The notes: generated from the letters alone by a model not told the origin. A stretch of 64,000 nt of DNA from JACCZX01 sp963807155 (GCA_963807155.1 CAWEAZ010000031.1:372001-436000), one strand, 5' to 3'. Positions 37,084-47,437 are shown, counted from the first letter of the stretch. Made by a program: numbers and translations.

Positions 37084-38105
37084 GGCGTAATCGCTGCGCC
37101 GAGCGCGTCGCCGGATAGAAACGCACCCTCGAGCCGCGGGCCCTGACACCAATCGCCCACCGCGCCGATCCGCAACTTCGCATCCCACAAATAGCGCTCA
37201 AGCAGTGGCCGCACCGGAGTTGCATACAGCCATCGATGCGCCGCTACGTAAGCTGGCCGGAATCCGAAGTTAAAGCGCTCGGCCAGCGCCTGCGCAAGCA
37301 GCGCCGCTACGTCGTCACTCGGCATGTTCAGATGAGTAACCGTCCAGTTCGCGGTAGCGTGTAACACCCAGCGTTCGCTGCCCGATTCGTCGTGGTCACG
37401 CGCGACCCATGACAACGCGGCGTGGTCGTTGACGAACGCTCCGGCAAAATCAAAGCCGCTGGCGACCTGCAGTGTCAAAAGCGCAGCCCAACAGGGACGC
37501 CACTCGACCATGCGCAGATGCTGCACCAGGGTGCCAGGAACACCCGCCAGTTGCGCGGCCTGCGCGGACGGCATCGCAAGCACCATTGCATCGAATCCAC
37601 CCGGCGCCGGTGAGCGCTCCGTTTCGTCTAGCAACGACCATCGCATTCCTGTCTGTAGAACGGAGCCAATGCGCGTGTCGAGCCGAACATCGATTCCTTC
37701 TGACAGGTGCTTCGCAATCGAGATCATGCCTTCAGCGCCTGTGTAGCGCGTCGCCGATGCTGTCTTGTCCTCGCTCGACTCACCTTCGACCGCAATGATG
37801 CGGCCGGACCAGCGCTTGGCGACGCCCGCTTGCAGCCACTGCGCGACAGCGCGCTCGAATGCGTGACCCTGCACGGTGAAATATTGCGCGCCGTGGTCGA
37901 AGTTGCCGAACTCGGTACGCAACGTAGCGGCACGACCGCCGGGCCTCCGGCCCTGCTCGAATACGGTGACCTTGGCACCGCGTGCGGCAAGCATCCGCGC
38001 GCAAGATAAACCTGCAACGCCCGCGCCGATGACGGCAACGCGAAAGCCTTCGGAGAGTCGGCCGGGCTCCGGCTTTGTCAGCGGATCTGTGCCGTGCGGC
38101 TCCAC
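37080..38105 (-). CDS. FAD-dependent renalase-like oxidoreductase
   Basis: A 341-residue flavoprotein with the dinucleotide motif VAVIGAGVAGLSCARMLAARG (GxGxxG, from about residue 24), FEQGRRPGGRAAT, and GNFDHGAQYFTVQG, the arrangement of bacterial renalase-like amine oxidases. The C-terminal FAD motif is GDWCQGPRLEGAFLSGDALG. No partner or substrate is evident. It starts directly after the CBS gene ends and overlaps the MFS-acyltransferase start. Confidence 0.8.
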   Translation of the reverse strand: MEPHGTDPLTKPEPGRLSEGFRVAVIGAGVAGLSCARMLAARGAKVTVFEQGRRPGGRAATLRTEFGNFDHGAQYFTVQGHAFERAVAQWLQAGVAKRWSGRIIAVEGESSEDKTASATRYTGAEGMISIAKHLSEGIDVRLDTRIGSVLQTGMRWSLLDETERSPAPGGFDAMVLAMPSAQAAQLAGVPGTLVQHLRMVEWRPCWAALLTLQVASGFDFAGAFVNDHAALSWVARDHDESGSERWVLHATANWTVTHLNMPSDDVAALLAQALAERFNFGFRPAYVAAHRWLYATPVRPLLERYLWDAKLRIGAVGDWCQGPRLEGAFLSGDALGAAITP

Positions 38106-38558
38106 TCAGCTGCGGGCTTCTTCGGGCTCGCGATAGTCGCCGATGTACGCCTTCAGCATCTTGTTTTCGAAGCTTTGTTCTTCGAGCACCGCCTTGGCCA
38201 CGTCGTAAAAAGAGATGACACCCGCCAGAGTTCGGCCGTCCATCACGGGCAGATAGCGCGCGTGCCGCTCCAACATCAGCCGGCGCACTTCCATGATGTC
38301 GGTATCGGACGTAACGGTTAACGGCGCGGGGTCCATCGCAGCGCGTGTCGCAATGTCGCCGATCGCACCGCCGTTCGAATGCAGCCGATTAATCACCTCA
38401 CGGAACGTCAGCATTCCCGCAAGCTCGCCAAACTGCATGACCACCGCCGATCCGATATCCAGTTCAGCCATCAGATTGACCGCGTCCGCAAGCGGCGCGT
38501 CAGGCGTCACCGTATAGAGCGCAGTGCCCTTGACGCGGAGTATGTCGGCGACTTTCAT
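38106..38558 (-). CDS. Tandem CBS-domain protein
   Basis: A 150-residue cytoplasmic protein made of two CBS repeats: ADILRVKGTALYTVTPDAPL to GMLTFREVIN, and RAAMDPAPLTVTSDTDIMEV to AGVISFYDVAK. CBS pairs usually bind adenine nucleotides and act as sensors; the regulated partner is not apparent. MKVADILRVKG at 38558 is chosen because it begins the first repeat and has GGAGAAACC just upstream. Confidence 0.88.
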   Translation of the reverse strand: MKVADILRVKGTALYTVTPDAPLADAVNLMAELDIGSAVVMQFGELAGMLTFREVINRLHSNGGAIGDIATRAAMDPAPLTVTSDTDIMEVRRLMLERHARYLPVMDGRTLAGVISFYDVAKAVLEEQSFENKMLKAYIGDYREPEEARS

Positions 38559-38656
38559 GGTTTCTCCTGTCGAATTACGGTGACGCGAACGATCGTAGCC
38601 CCAGGTGAAGGAAGCAACAAGCACCCCGATTGCGGGCAAGAACCGCGCTCACTCGG

Positions 38657-39610
38657 CTATCGGGCGAGGTGCAGCTTCATGCGGTCGACCTCCGCGACTA
38701 CTGTAGCGCTGACCGACGGCTCCCAGACCGAATGCCCGGCGTCAGGCACGACCGTGTACTTCGCCGTCGGCCAGGCGCGCGCCAGCTCATCGGCGTTAAC
38801 GATCGGGCACACCATGTCGTAGCGCGCCTGCACGATCGAAGCCGGCAGATGCCGTATCCGATCCAGATTGTTCAGCAGCTGGTTCGGCTCGAGAAAGCAC
38901 TGGTGGGCGAAGTAATGCGCTTCCATGCGCGCCAGACCAAGCGCTTCGTCGGCAAAGTGCCGCACCAGCTCAGGGTTCGGCAGCAGTGTCGAACATGAAC
39001 CTTCGTATTCGCTCCACGCGCGCGCAAACGGCAGATATACACGCGCATCAGTGTCGAACAGTCGCTTCACATAGCCTTTCAGCAGATCCTTGCGCTCGGC
39101 CGGCGGGAGCATGTTGGCGAACCGGTGCCACGCTTCAGGAAATATCGCGCGAAGTCCGTACAGGAACCAGTCGATCTCGCTCTGTCGGCCGAGAAAGATG
39201 CCGCGCAGCACGAAACCGGAGCAGCGATGCGGATACGCCTGGCCATAGGCGAGTCCAAGCGTGCTGCCCCACGAGCCGCCGAAAATCAGCCAGCGGTCAA
39301 CTTCGAGGTATTCGCGCAGCTTCTCGATGTCGGCAATCAACTGAACCGTGTTATTGCCGAACGCCTCGCCGACCGGCGTTGAAGCGCCTGCGCCACGCTG
39401 GTCGAAGAGCACGATGCGAAAAAATTCAGGATCGAAAAAACGCCGGTGCTCCGGCGAACATCCGCCGCCCGGCCCGCCGTGCACGAAAAGCACCGGTGCC
39501 CCCGCCGGATTTCCCGACGTCTCCCAGTACATCGTATGCACGTCGTCGAGCGCCAGCATGCCTTGGTCATACGGCTCGACGGGTGGGTGAAGAACGGCTC
39601 TGGTGTCCAT
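38657..39610 (-). CDS. pip: Proline iminopeptidase (prolyl aminopeptidase)
   Basis: Releases N-terminal proline from peptides. The 317-residue alpha/beta hydrolase begins MDTRAVLHPPVEPYDQGMLA and has the oxyanion-hole HGGPGGGCSPEHRRFFDP, DQRGAGAS, the nucleophile motif GGSWGSTLGLAY, Asp in ARYDMVCP and His in AGHSVWEP. Length and motifs match the monomeric Pip family. A longer open frame upstream has no family similarity. Confidence 0.95.
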   Translation of the reverse strand: MDTRAVLHPPVEPYDQGMLALDDVHTMYWETSGNPAGAPVLFVHGGPGGGCSPEHRRFFDPEFFRIVLFDQRGAGASTPVGEAFGNNTVQLIADIEKLREYLEVDRWLIFGGSWGSTLGLAYGQAYPHRCSGFVLRGIFLGRQSEIDWFLYGLRAIFPEAWHRFANMLPPAERKDLLKGYVKRLFDTDARVYLPFARAWSEYEGSCSTLLPNPELVRHFADEALGLARMEAHYFAHQCFLEPNQLLNNLDRIRHLPASIVQARYDMVCPIVNADELARAWPTAKYTVVPDAGHSVWEPSVSATVVAEVDRMKLHLAR

Positions 39611-39690
39611 AAAGTGCGGTGCGAGTTTACGCAACGTTACTTGGCACTTGCGCGTAGCGCACCCGATGTGTTTGCGTAAACTCGCATCGC

Positions 39691-40986
39691 ATGACCATCC
39701 GCTATCCTGGCTTCGACACGCTTGCATTGCATGCGGGTCAGCCGCCGGACCCGGCCACCGGCAGCCGCGCGGTGCCGATTTATGCGACGGCGTCGTACGT
39801 GTTCGACGACTCCGATCACGCGGCCGCACTGTTCAACATGGAACGCGCAGGTCATGTGTACTCGCGCATTTCGAATCCGACGGTGGCTGTGTTCGAAGAG
39901 CGCATGGCGGCGCTCGAGAAGGGCGTCGGGGCGATTGCAACGGCGAGCGGGCAGGCAGCATTGCACCTTGCGATCGTCACACTGATGGGTGCGGGTTCGC
40001 ATATCGTCGCCAGCCGCGCCCTATACGGCGGCTCGCACAATTTGCTCGGCTTCACGTTAGCGCGGTTTGGAATCGACACCACATTTGTCGATCCGCGCGA
40101 TCTTGACGCGTGGCGTTCGGCGATTCGCACCAACACCCGCTTGCTGTTCGGCGAAACGCTCGGCAATCCCGGCCTCGACGTGCTCGATATTCCGGCGGTG
40201 AGTGCGATCGCCCACGAGAACAGCGTCCCGCTGCTGGTCGATTCCACCTTTACTACGCCGTACCTGATGACACCGTTCGATCACGGCGCCGATCTGGTTT
40301 ATCACTCCGCGACCAAATTTATCGGAGGTCACGGCATTGCAATTGGTGGTGTGTTGATCGATGGCGGCACATTCGACTGGCTCGCGAGCGGAAAATTTTT
40401 GACGCTGACGCAGCCGTACGTCGGGTTTCATGGCATGAATTTCTCGGAGGAAAGCACGGTCGCGCCGTTCTTGCTGCGTGCGCGACGCGAAGGGCTCCGC
40501 GATTTCGGCGCGTGCATGAGTCCGCACACGGCGTTCTTCCTGTTGCAAGGCCTGGAAACGTTGCCACTGCGCATGCAGCGACACGTCGACAACGCGCGCA
40601 AGGTCGTCGCTTTCTTGGCCGATCATCCGATGGTCGAATCGGTCGCGTATCCAGAGTTGCCGTCGCATCCGGACCACACGTTGGCGCAAAAACTCCTGCC
40701 ACGCGGCTGTGGCGCGGTATTCAGTTTCAACATGAAAGGCTCTCGCGACGCCGGACGCGCGTTCGTCGAAGCTCTGCGCGTGTTTTCGCACCTTGCGAAC
40801 GTAGGCGACGCGAAATCGCTGGTGATTCACCCCGCGTCGACAACGCACTTTCGCGTTCCTGATCACGAGTTGGCAGCAGCCGGCATCATGCAGGGCACGA
40901 TCCGACTGTCGGTCGGGCTGGAAGACGCGACTGATCTGTTGGACGACTTACAGCAGGCGCTCAAGCGCGCCGTCAAGACCGGCTGA
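39691..40986 (+). CDS. metY: O-acetylhomoserine sulfhydrylase MetY
   Basis: PLP enzyme making homocysteine from O-acetylhomoserine and sulfide. The 431-residue protein starts PGFDTLALHAGQPPDPATGS and has the YSRISNPT motif, ALYGGSHNLL, DSTFTTPYL, and the PLP lysine in YHSATKFIGGHG. The long insert before HGMNFSEES and the length separate it from the 403-residue MetZ at 15.4 kb. It is divergent from pip and coupled to the following hydrolase. Confidence 0.92.
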   Translation: MTIRYPGFDTLALHAGQPPDPATGSRAVPIYATASYVFDDSDHAAALFNMERAGHVYSRISNPTVAVFEERMAALEKGVGAIATASGQAALHLAIVTLMGAGSHIVASRALYGGSHNLLGFTLARFGIDTTFVDPRDLDAWRSAIRTNTRLLFGETLGNPGLDVLDIPAVSAIAHENSVPLLVDSTFTTPYLMTPFDHGADLVYHSATKFIGGHGIAIGGVLIDGGTFDWLASGKFLTLTQPYVGFHGMNFSEESTVAPFLLRARREGLRDFGACMSPHTAFFLLQGLETLPLRMQRHVDNARKVVAFLADHPMVESVAYPELPSHPDHTLAQKLLPRGCGAVFSFNMKGSRDAGRAFVEALRVFSHLANVGDAKSLVIHPASTTHFRVPDHELAAAGIMQGTIRLSVGLEDATDLLDDLQQALKRAVKTG

Positions 40987-41823
40987 TGGATTTGTTTGAA
41001 ACGCCGCGGCTGTATGCCTATACCGGCGGAAAGGCGTTCGATCCCGAGCTGCCGACCCTCGTATTTCTGCATGGCGGCGAACATGATCACAGCGTGTGGA
41101 TTCTGCAAAGTCGATATATGGCGCATCACGGCTATGGCGTGCTCGCGCTCGATCTTCCAGGCCACATGCGAAGCGCGGGACCGCCGTTAACGACGATCGA
41201 ATCGATGGCCGAACTGATTGCCGGCGCTGTGAAGGCCGCCGGTGCCCAGCGCGTGATGTTGGTAGGTCACAGCATGGGGTCGCTGATCGCACTCGAACTC
41301 GCGTCAGCACTTCGTGACAAGGTGCACGGTGTCGTCCTGATAGCCGCCGCCTCTCCGATGCGCGTGTCGGACGCACTGCTCGACGCAACGAAGAGCTCAC
41401 CGCCGCAGGCGATGGAGATGATCAACGTGTGGTCGCACAGCGCTTCTATCAGCGCGTTCGATCGCAAGCCGTCGAGTCCGGGCCCCGGATTCTCGAATGT
41501 GTGGAGCAATTTGCGGCTGATGCAGCGCGTTGCGAAACGCAACGGCGGCTGAAGTGCTGCACGCTGACTTCAATGCCTGCAATACCTATCAACATGGCCC
41601 ACAAGCTGCTGCCGACTTGACCTGCCCGGCACTCTTCATCCTTGCCACATCTGACTCGATGACGCCGGCACGCTCTGCGCAGCCGCTGATCGATGCGTGC
41701 AAAGACGCGACGGTCGTCAGTTTGCCCGGTACCGGGCATTCGTTGATGGCTGAAAATCCGGATGGCGTGCGCGAGGCATTGCAGCTCTTCGCCTCGCGTG
41801 TATTCGAGCGCGCGGCAGCCTGA
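40986..41823 (+). pseudogene. Alpha/beta hydrolase, frameshifted
   Basis: One hydrolase in two frames. The first (ATG 40986, TGATG overlap with metY) has LPTLVFLHGGEHDHSVWILQ, LDLPGHMRSAG and the nucleophile GHSMGSLIALELA. After a one-base shift near 41535-41545 the second frame gives LHADFNACNTY, CPALFILATSDSMTPARSAQ and GTGHSLMAENPDGV, supplying the catalytic Asp and His. Total about 279 residues, normal for the family. Co-transcription with metY is likely; the substrate is unknown. Confidence 0.75.
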
Positions 41824-41830
41824 CGCCGAC

Positions 41831-42472
41831 GTGCTGCCTGCCTCGATCAACTGGGACACTTACTGGCTTTACCTGCTGACCGAAGCGGCGCTGTCGTTGT
41901 CGCCGGGTCCGGCCGTGATGCTGGTGATTGCGTATGGGCTAACACACGGTGCGCGCCGCTCGCTGTTCGCCGCGCTCGGCGTGCTGGCTGCCAATGCACT
42001 CTACTTCGCCGTGTCGGCTACCGCGCTTGGTGCGGTGCTCGTAGCGTCCAAACCGTTCTTCGTTACTGTCAAATGGCTGGGAGCTCTCTATCTTGTTTAC
42101 ATCGGCGTATCGGCGCTGCTGGGCCGCGCATCGCCGATTACCGCATCCAACACTGCGTCGCGCGACCGTTCTGCGCGCTCCATTTTTCTTTCGGGCTTTA
42201 CGCTGCAGCTCGCCAATCCGAAGACGCTGATCTTCTTCGTCGCGATCCTGCCGCAGTTCGTCGACCCGAGCCTGCCGGTGGGTGCACAGATGATCTGGCT
42301 TGCCATCGGGTCGATCGTGCCGGAATTGCTGATCCTAGGCGGGTACGGCTATCTCGCGTCGCGCGCCGCGCATCTGGCGGCGAACCCGCGCTACGCCCGG
42401 ATCACCGATCGAATCGCCGGAGCGCTCGTGCTTTGTGCCGCGGCGCTGGTGCTGACCGTTGCGCCGTCTTGA
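41831..42472 (+). CDS. LysE/RhtB-family amino acid exporter
   Basis: A 213-residue membrane protein with about six helices. The conserved block ALSLSPGPAVMLVIAYGLTHGARR is the LysE/RhtB signature, followed by LGALYLVYIGVSALLG and GFTLQLANPKTLIFFVAILPQF. The family exports amino acids such as homoserine or threonine; the true substrate is not evident. The GTG at 41831 is chosen, eight bases after the hydrolase stop, since the earlier ATG lies inside the upstream gene. Confidence 0.85.
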   Translation: MLPASINWDTYWLYLLTEAALSLSPGPAVMLVIAYGLTHGARRSLFAALGVLAANALYFAVSATALGAVLVASKPFFVTVKWLGALYLVYIGVSALLGRASPITASNTASRDRSARSIFLSGFTLQLANPKTLIFFVAILPQFVDPSLPVGAQMIWLAIGSIVPELLILGGYGYLASRAAHLAANPRYARITDRIAGALVLCAAALVLTVAPS

Positions 42473-42505
42473 GCGCCGCGCAAAGAAGCGGTAGATTGAT
42501 CGCCC

Positions 42506-42829
42506 ATGAGCGAAACTCAGGTAACCCCGCAGCGGTTCGCGACCTTTCGCGAGTTCTATCCGTTCTATCTGTCTGAGCATCGCGACCGCAATTGCCGGCG
42601 CATGCACTTTGCCGGCTCATCATTCGCGCTCGCTTTCATCGTCGCCGCGATAGTCACGCGTAATCCGTGGTGGTTACTCGCCGCGCTCCTCTGCGGTTAC
42701 GGCTTCGCCTGGATCGGCCACTTCGTTTTTGAAAAGAACAGGCCGGCTTCGTTCAAGCAGCCGCTTTATAGCTTCATCGGCGACTGGGTGATGTACGCAA
42801 ATACGTGGGCCGGCAAGATTCGGCTCTAG
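42506..42829 (+). CDS. DUF962 (Mpo1-like) membrane protein
   Basis: A 107-residue protein with FREFYPFYLSEHRDRNCRRM, HFAGSSFALAFI, two hydrophobic segments, FAWIGHFVFEKNRPASFKQP and LYSFIGDWVMY. These His-rich motifs are characteristic of DUF962, related to the yeast 2-hydroxy-fatty-acid dioxygenase Mpo1. Bacterial function is unclear. It converges with yihY eleven bases away. Confidence 0.85.
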   Translation: MSETQVTPQRFATFREFYPFYLSEHRDRNCRRMHFAGSSFALAFIVAAIVTRNPWWLLAALLCGYGFAWIGHFVFEKNRPASFKQPLYSFIGDWVMYANTWAGKIRL

Positions 42830-42839
42830 CCGCCGCTTC

Positions 42840-44100
42840 CTAGTGCTTCTGATCCGCGAGCTCGTCTGCGAGCGGAGCCTTCAGCCAGTCCGATTGAAAC
42901 CATCGCGTGCGCATCGCGCGCAGGCCGAGCGCATCGGTATTGATCAGACTATTGGCCGGGTCAACCGCAAAATGCTCGAACAACGGCTTAAGCGTCATCG
43001 TATTTTCGTCGCAGATCAGCATCCAGTCGTGGTCACTGCGGCGGCCGGCGCGAGTCACCGCCAGTCGCCTGACGTATCCCAACTTTTCAAGCGCCTCGAG
43101 CAGCGAATCGGTCTCGTCGATCGACATGCGAATTTGCCGTGCGAGCTCCACAGGCCTCACCGCAGGCGCCTTGTTCTGCTTGGCCTGCAGCAACACCTTC
43201 AGCAATGCGACCGAAGTGACGAACTGATTGCCTGCCAGCAACTCGTCGGCAAAGCGCGTCGCGCGTATCCGCGGCAAGGTCGCAGTGATTGCTGCACCAA
43301 ACAACACGGCGTACCAGGACAGGTAAATCCAGATCAGAAACAACGGCAACGCCGCGAACGCGCCGTAGATCGAACCCGTCGTCCCTCGTGAGACGAACTC
43401 TCCAAACGCATGCTTGAAAATTTCCGCCAGAATGGCCGCGATGAAGCCGCCGATCAGGGCGTCGCGCCACGCGACCCTTCGGTTCGGAACAAAGACGAAA
43501 AGCGCGGCATAGGCGAATCCGCTGATGATCACCGGCGCGTAGTCAAGCGCACCCCGGATCAATCGAGGCAGTTCCGTAATCGCATCGCCCGATTTCGACC
43601 ACAGGTAGGAACTCGCCGCCAAGCTGGCACCAATCAGCAGCGGACCAAGCGTCAGGATCGCCCAATAGATCAGCACGCGCTGAGTCAGCGGCCTCCGATT
43701 CTTGACGCGCCAAATATCATTCATCACGCGATCAAATGTGACCATCATCGCAATCGCGGTCACTGCAAGGAATATCAGCCCGACTGCCGTCAGCCGCGTC
43801 GCCTTTAGCGCGAACTCGTTGATGTAGCCGCAGCACCGTGTCCGAAATTTGACCAGGCAGCGCTTTCAGCACCGCGTTTTCGACGGCTCCGCGAAACTCG
43901 ACGAACAATGGGAACGCGGTGAACAGCGCGAGCGCGACTGCAAACAGCGGCACGATCGTCAGCGTCGTCGTAAACGTCAAGCTGCCGGCGACCTGCGCCA
44001 TTTTGACGTCGCGGGCACGCCGCTGCGCGAAGATCGCAACATCGTGCGCCCGCTTGAGCAACGGATAACGGTCAAGCCAAGGGGTGAGGTTCAAGCGCAT
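42840..44100 (-). pseudogene. YihY/BrkB-family inner membrane protein, frameshifted
   Basis: From 44100: MRLNLTPWLDRYPLLKRAHD and AGSLTFTTTLTIVPLFAVAL (helix 1, YihY signature). After a one-base insertion near 43825 the frame switches to YINEFALKATRLTAVGLIFL, AVTAIAMM, and the rest of the six-helix domain (TQRVLIYWAILTLGPLLIG, GSIYGAFAALPLFLIWIYLS) plus a C-terminal winged-helix-like tail. Total about 420 residues. Formerly annotated as RNase BN; the real role is unknown. It is divergent from wrbA. Confidence 0.82.
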
Positions 44101-44189
44101 CGTGCGGCGATAATAGCGAGCGCACCGCACCTATCATCTAATGGCGCAACCGCACAACTCGCCTATCTGCATCACTCAACCGTAATCGC

Positions 44190-44783
44190 GTGGACATCCT
44201 GGTTCTCTATTACTCGCGCACCGGCGCAACTCGTCTACTGGCCGAGGCGGTGGCGCAGGGCGTCGATCAGGTCGATGGAGCGCACGCACGGTTGCGCACC
44301 GTGCCGCCGGTGTCGACCGTCGTCGAAACCGCAATGCCGAGCGTGCCCGTTGACGGCGCACCCTATGCGGAGCTGCGTGACCTTGACGAATGCGGTGGAC
44401 TTGCGCTCGGCTCGCCTACGCGCTTCGGCAACATGGCGGCGCCGCTGAAGCACTTCATCGACTCGACCTCGGCGCAGTGGCTCTCGGGCGCTCTCGCGGG
44501 CAAGCCCGCCGCCGTCTTTACGTCCACCACTTCAATGCACGGCGGGCAGGAATCGACGCTGCTGTCGATGATGTTGCCGCTGTTGCATCAGGGAATGCTC
44601 GTGCTGGGCATTCCGTATACCGAGTCCGATCTGATGACCACCACCAGTGGCGGCACGCCCTATGGCGCGAGCCACGTCGCACCGCATCGGTCGCCAGTGC
44701 GTCTGACCGACGAAGAACGGCGCATGGCAGTAGCACTGGGCAAGCGGCTCGCCACGGCCGCGCTGCGCTTGGCTGCACGCTAA
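44190..44783 (+). CDS. wrbA: NAD(P)H:quinone oxidoreductase WrbA
   Basis: Flavodoxin-like FMN enzyme that reduces quinones. The 197-residue protein starts at GTG 44190: MDILVLYYSRTGATRLLAEA (FMN phosphate loop), then GSPTRFGNMAAPLKHFIDST and the STTSMHGGQESTLLSMMLPL motif typical of WrbA. The stop overlaps the next ATG (TAATG), suggesting coupling with the flavoprotein gene. Confidence 0.92.
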   Translation: MDILVLYYSRTGATRLLAEAVAQGVDQVDGAHARLRTVPPVSTVVETAMPSVPVDGAPYAELRDLDECGGLALGSPTRFGNMAAPLKHFIDSTSAQWLSGALAGKPAAVFTSTTSMHGGQESTLLSMMLPLLHQGMLVLGIPYTESDLMTTTSGGTPYGASHVAPHRSPVRLTDEERRMAVALGKRLATAALRLAAR

Positions 44784-46184
44784 TGTTGCTGCCACGCTTG
44801 CGCGACATCGTCGGAGCGTCGCATGTGCTTTCGGCGCCCGAGGACACGGCGGCTTATCTGACTGACTGGCGCGGCCGCTTTACGGGACGGGCGCAGGCGG
44901 TTGTACTTGCTTCGAATACCAGCGAAGTTGCAGCGATCGTCGGCGCGTGCGCCGAGCTGCGCGTACCTATCGTGCCGCAGGGCGGCAACACCGGGCTTGC
45001 AGGCGGCGCTACGCCCGATACTTCAGGAGATGCAGTCGTATTGTCATTGAAGCGCATGAATCGAGTGCGCGAAGTCGACACGATCAACGGCACGATCACG
45101 GTCGATGCAGGATGCGTGCTGCACGATGTTCAACAAGCAGCTTACGAGGCGGGCCGGCTCTTTCCGCTCTCGCTCGCGGCCGAAGGCACCGCCACGATCG
45201 GCGGCAACTTGAGCACGAATGCAGGTGGCACGCAGGTCCTACGCTATGGCAACGCACGCGAACTCGCACTTGGGCTCGAAGTCGTCCTGCCCTCGGGCGA
45301 GACCTGGACCGGCTTGCGCGGGCTGCGCAAGGACAACACCGGCTATGACCTGCGCGATCTGTTCATCGGTGCCGAAGGCACACTCGGTGTGATTACGGCC
45401 GCGTGTCTCAAGACGTTTCCGTTGCCGCGCTCACAGGTGACGGCGCTTTTCGCGCTCGACTCAGTGTCCGCAGCGCTGTCGCTGCTGGTGCTGGCGCAAA
45501 CGGCGGCCGGCCCGACGTTGACCGCGTTCGAATTCTTTTCTGCCACGTGCCTGCAATTGGTGACGCGACATTTTCCGCAGCAGCGCTCACCGTTCGAGCG
45601 CGCGCATCGCGCAGTACGTGCTGCTGGAACTGAGCGATCACGAAGACGAGCAGCACGCAGCAGCCCTATTGCAAACGCTTGCCGAACAGGCGTTGGAAAA
45701 ACGACTGATCGCCGATGCCGTCATTGCGCAATCGGCAGCGCAAAGCCGTTCGCTATGGATGCTGCGCGAATCGATCTCCGAAGCCCAGGCACGCGAAGGC
45801 AAGAACATCAAGCACGACATATCGGTGCCGATTTCTTCGATCGCGCGTTTCATCGATGAAACCGACGCGCTGCTCGCTCAGCGTTTTCCCGGCATTCGAA
45901 TGGTGACGTTCGGCCATTTAGGCGACGGCAACCTGCACTACAACGTGATGCCGCCGGCGGGGACGGACGAAGATCTGTTTTTTGAGCATCAAGCGGCGAT
46001 ATACGAATGCGTGCACGATCAAGTGACGCGATTTTCGGGGTCGATTTCTGCTGAGCACGGCATCGGGCAACTGAAACGTGATGAAAATATGCGCTACAAG
46101 TCGGTCGTCGAGATGAACCTGATGCGCGCCATCAAGCGCACGCTTGATCCATTGAACATCATGAACCCGGGCAAGGTCGTTTGA
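44783..46184 (+). pseudogene. FAD-linked oxidase, glycolate/D-lactate dehydrogenase type, frameshifted
   Basis: The first frame (from ATG 44783) has the FAD-binding VPQGGNTGLAGGATPDTSGD, GNLSTNAGGTQVLRYGNARE and GAEGTLGVITAACLKTFPLP. After a one-base shift around 45590-45610 the second frame continues AQYVLLELSDHEDEQHAAAL, TFGHLGDGNLHYNV and SAEHGIGQLKRDENMRYKS. This is a full FAD_binding_4/FAD-oxidase_C protein of about 467 residues. It likely oxidises a 2-hydroxy acid. A terminator follows at 46213. Confidence 0.85.
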
Positions 46185-46212
46185 TCGAGATCACGACTTG
46201 AGTCCCACCTTC

Positions 46213-46235
46213 GCGGGAGAATTCCCGCCGTTTTT
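46213..46235 (+). terminator. Intrinsic terminator after the FAD-linked oxidase
   Basis: GCGGGA (46213-46218) and TCCCGC (46223-46228) form a six-bp stem with a GAAT loop, followed by CG and five T. It lies 29 bases downstream of the flavoprotein stop. Confidence 0.7.
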
Positions 46236-46303
46236 CCGAGCATTGGAGTTTCGCGTGTTCGTTACGATCCGCGTGGTTCAAACGCAGCCGGAGATCACCT
46301 AAA

Positions 46304-47378
46304 TGCACCTCAATCAGAAAATCGCGATGGCGATCGTCGCGCTGTCGCAATGGGCACCGTCGCCGGCGCCACCGAGTTGTCAACCGAGCTACAGACATAC
46401 GGGCCACTGAAGCAACCGCGCCCAGTACAAGGTGCGAAGCCGCTGCCCAATCCCGGTCTCGATGCTTTGCGCGGGGACGGCATCTATCTGATCTACGGGG
46501 CACGCGTCGCGAATCTGCGTGCGGCTGACAAACCCGGCGCGGAGAATCGCTACGCGCTGACCGAAACAACGAACGACGCGAAGACCGGCGCTGTTCACAG
46601 CAACATCGACGCGGGCAATTTTGTACTGAACGGCGAGCGCCGTCCCGTCGGCCGTCCGAACTTCGCGATTCCCGCGCCCGACGGCACGATCTACATGATC
46701 TACTCCGGACAGAATCCGTTACGCGTGGCGGTCACGCTGCAGGCGTTTGACGTCGCCGGCCAGCACATGCAACCCTTTCTGCGTACGCCCGATAACTATT
46801 TGAAGCAGGAAGCCGCCAAAGTTGGAAGTGCCGTTTTCCCGCCAGGATCGGTCGCGTATTTGGTCGTCGCGCGGTTTATCGACGACGTGCTGATGCTGCC
46901 GGCGCGGGAGTCGTTCACTGGTGCCAGCAACACCGGACAGTTCGTCGGCAATTTCTCCAAGCAGATTCCCTATTGCCTCGCGTACGAAGACCGCAAGGGT
47001 GCGAAGCCGTACGCGATGCTGTTCAAACCCGGCAGCGTCAAGAAGGGGGACGTCGAGTTGTATGCCGCAAAGACCGGCACCTTGTTCTGCGACCGTGACG
47101 GCGTCAAGGCACTGGATGAAGGGGAGTGGGAAGAGCAAACGATCGCCGGCACGCGTGCGGTGGTGCTTTCGTTCCCAGCCAACGTCGATCCGCTCGACAC
47201 CGGCGTCACCAACGTCGAGCGCGAGTCCGCCAAGATTGCATTCATCGAGCCGAGCAAGGGCACGCCGGGCGTGCGTCCGGGCAAGTTGTATCAGGCCGGC
47301 GCCAAGATTTACGACTACCAGTATCGGTTCAACAAGACCGCGGCCGATTCGGTTCGCAGCGCGTTGGCGATTCCGTAG
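46304..47378 (+). pseudogene. Secreted protein of unknown function, frameshift in the signal peptide
   Basis: The long frame begins at 46350 as MGTVAGATELSTELQTYGPL with no normal N-terminus. Upstream ATG 46304, preceded by CGGAG, reads MHLNQKIAMAIVALS in another frame. One base changed near 46345 joins them into MHLNQKIAMAIVALS plus AMGTVAGA, a good signal peptide ending at ATEL. The mature part (about 330 residues) has no motif I recognise; it contains LRGDGIYLIYGARVAN, NFAIPAPDGTIYMIYSGQNP and CLAYEDRKGAKPYAMLFKPG, suggesting beta-rich repeats. Two cysteines (QIPYC, TLFC) could pair. Probably periplasmic or secreted. Confidence 0.6.
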
Positions 47379-47437
47379 CATCCGCCCCGCTGCAAACCCT
47401 AGCTAACGCGCCCAAATGGCGCTTATTCGATAGACTC

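Noticed and set aside
44390..45859. A 489-residue open frame covering wrbA and the FAD oxidase
   Set aside because: Its first 131 codons are wrbA in the wrong frame and its last part is beyond the frameshift; only 44783-45590 is coding in that frame.
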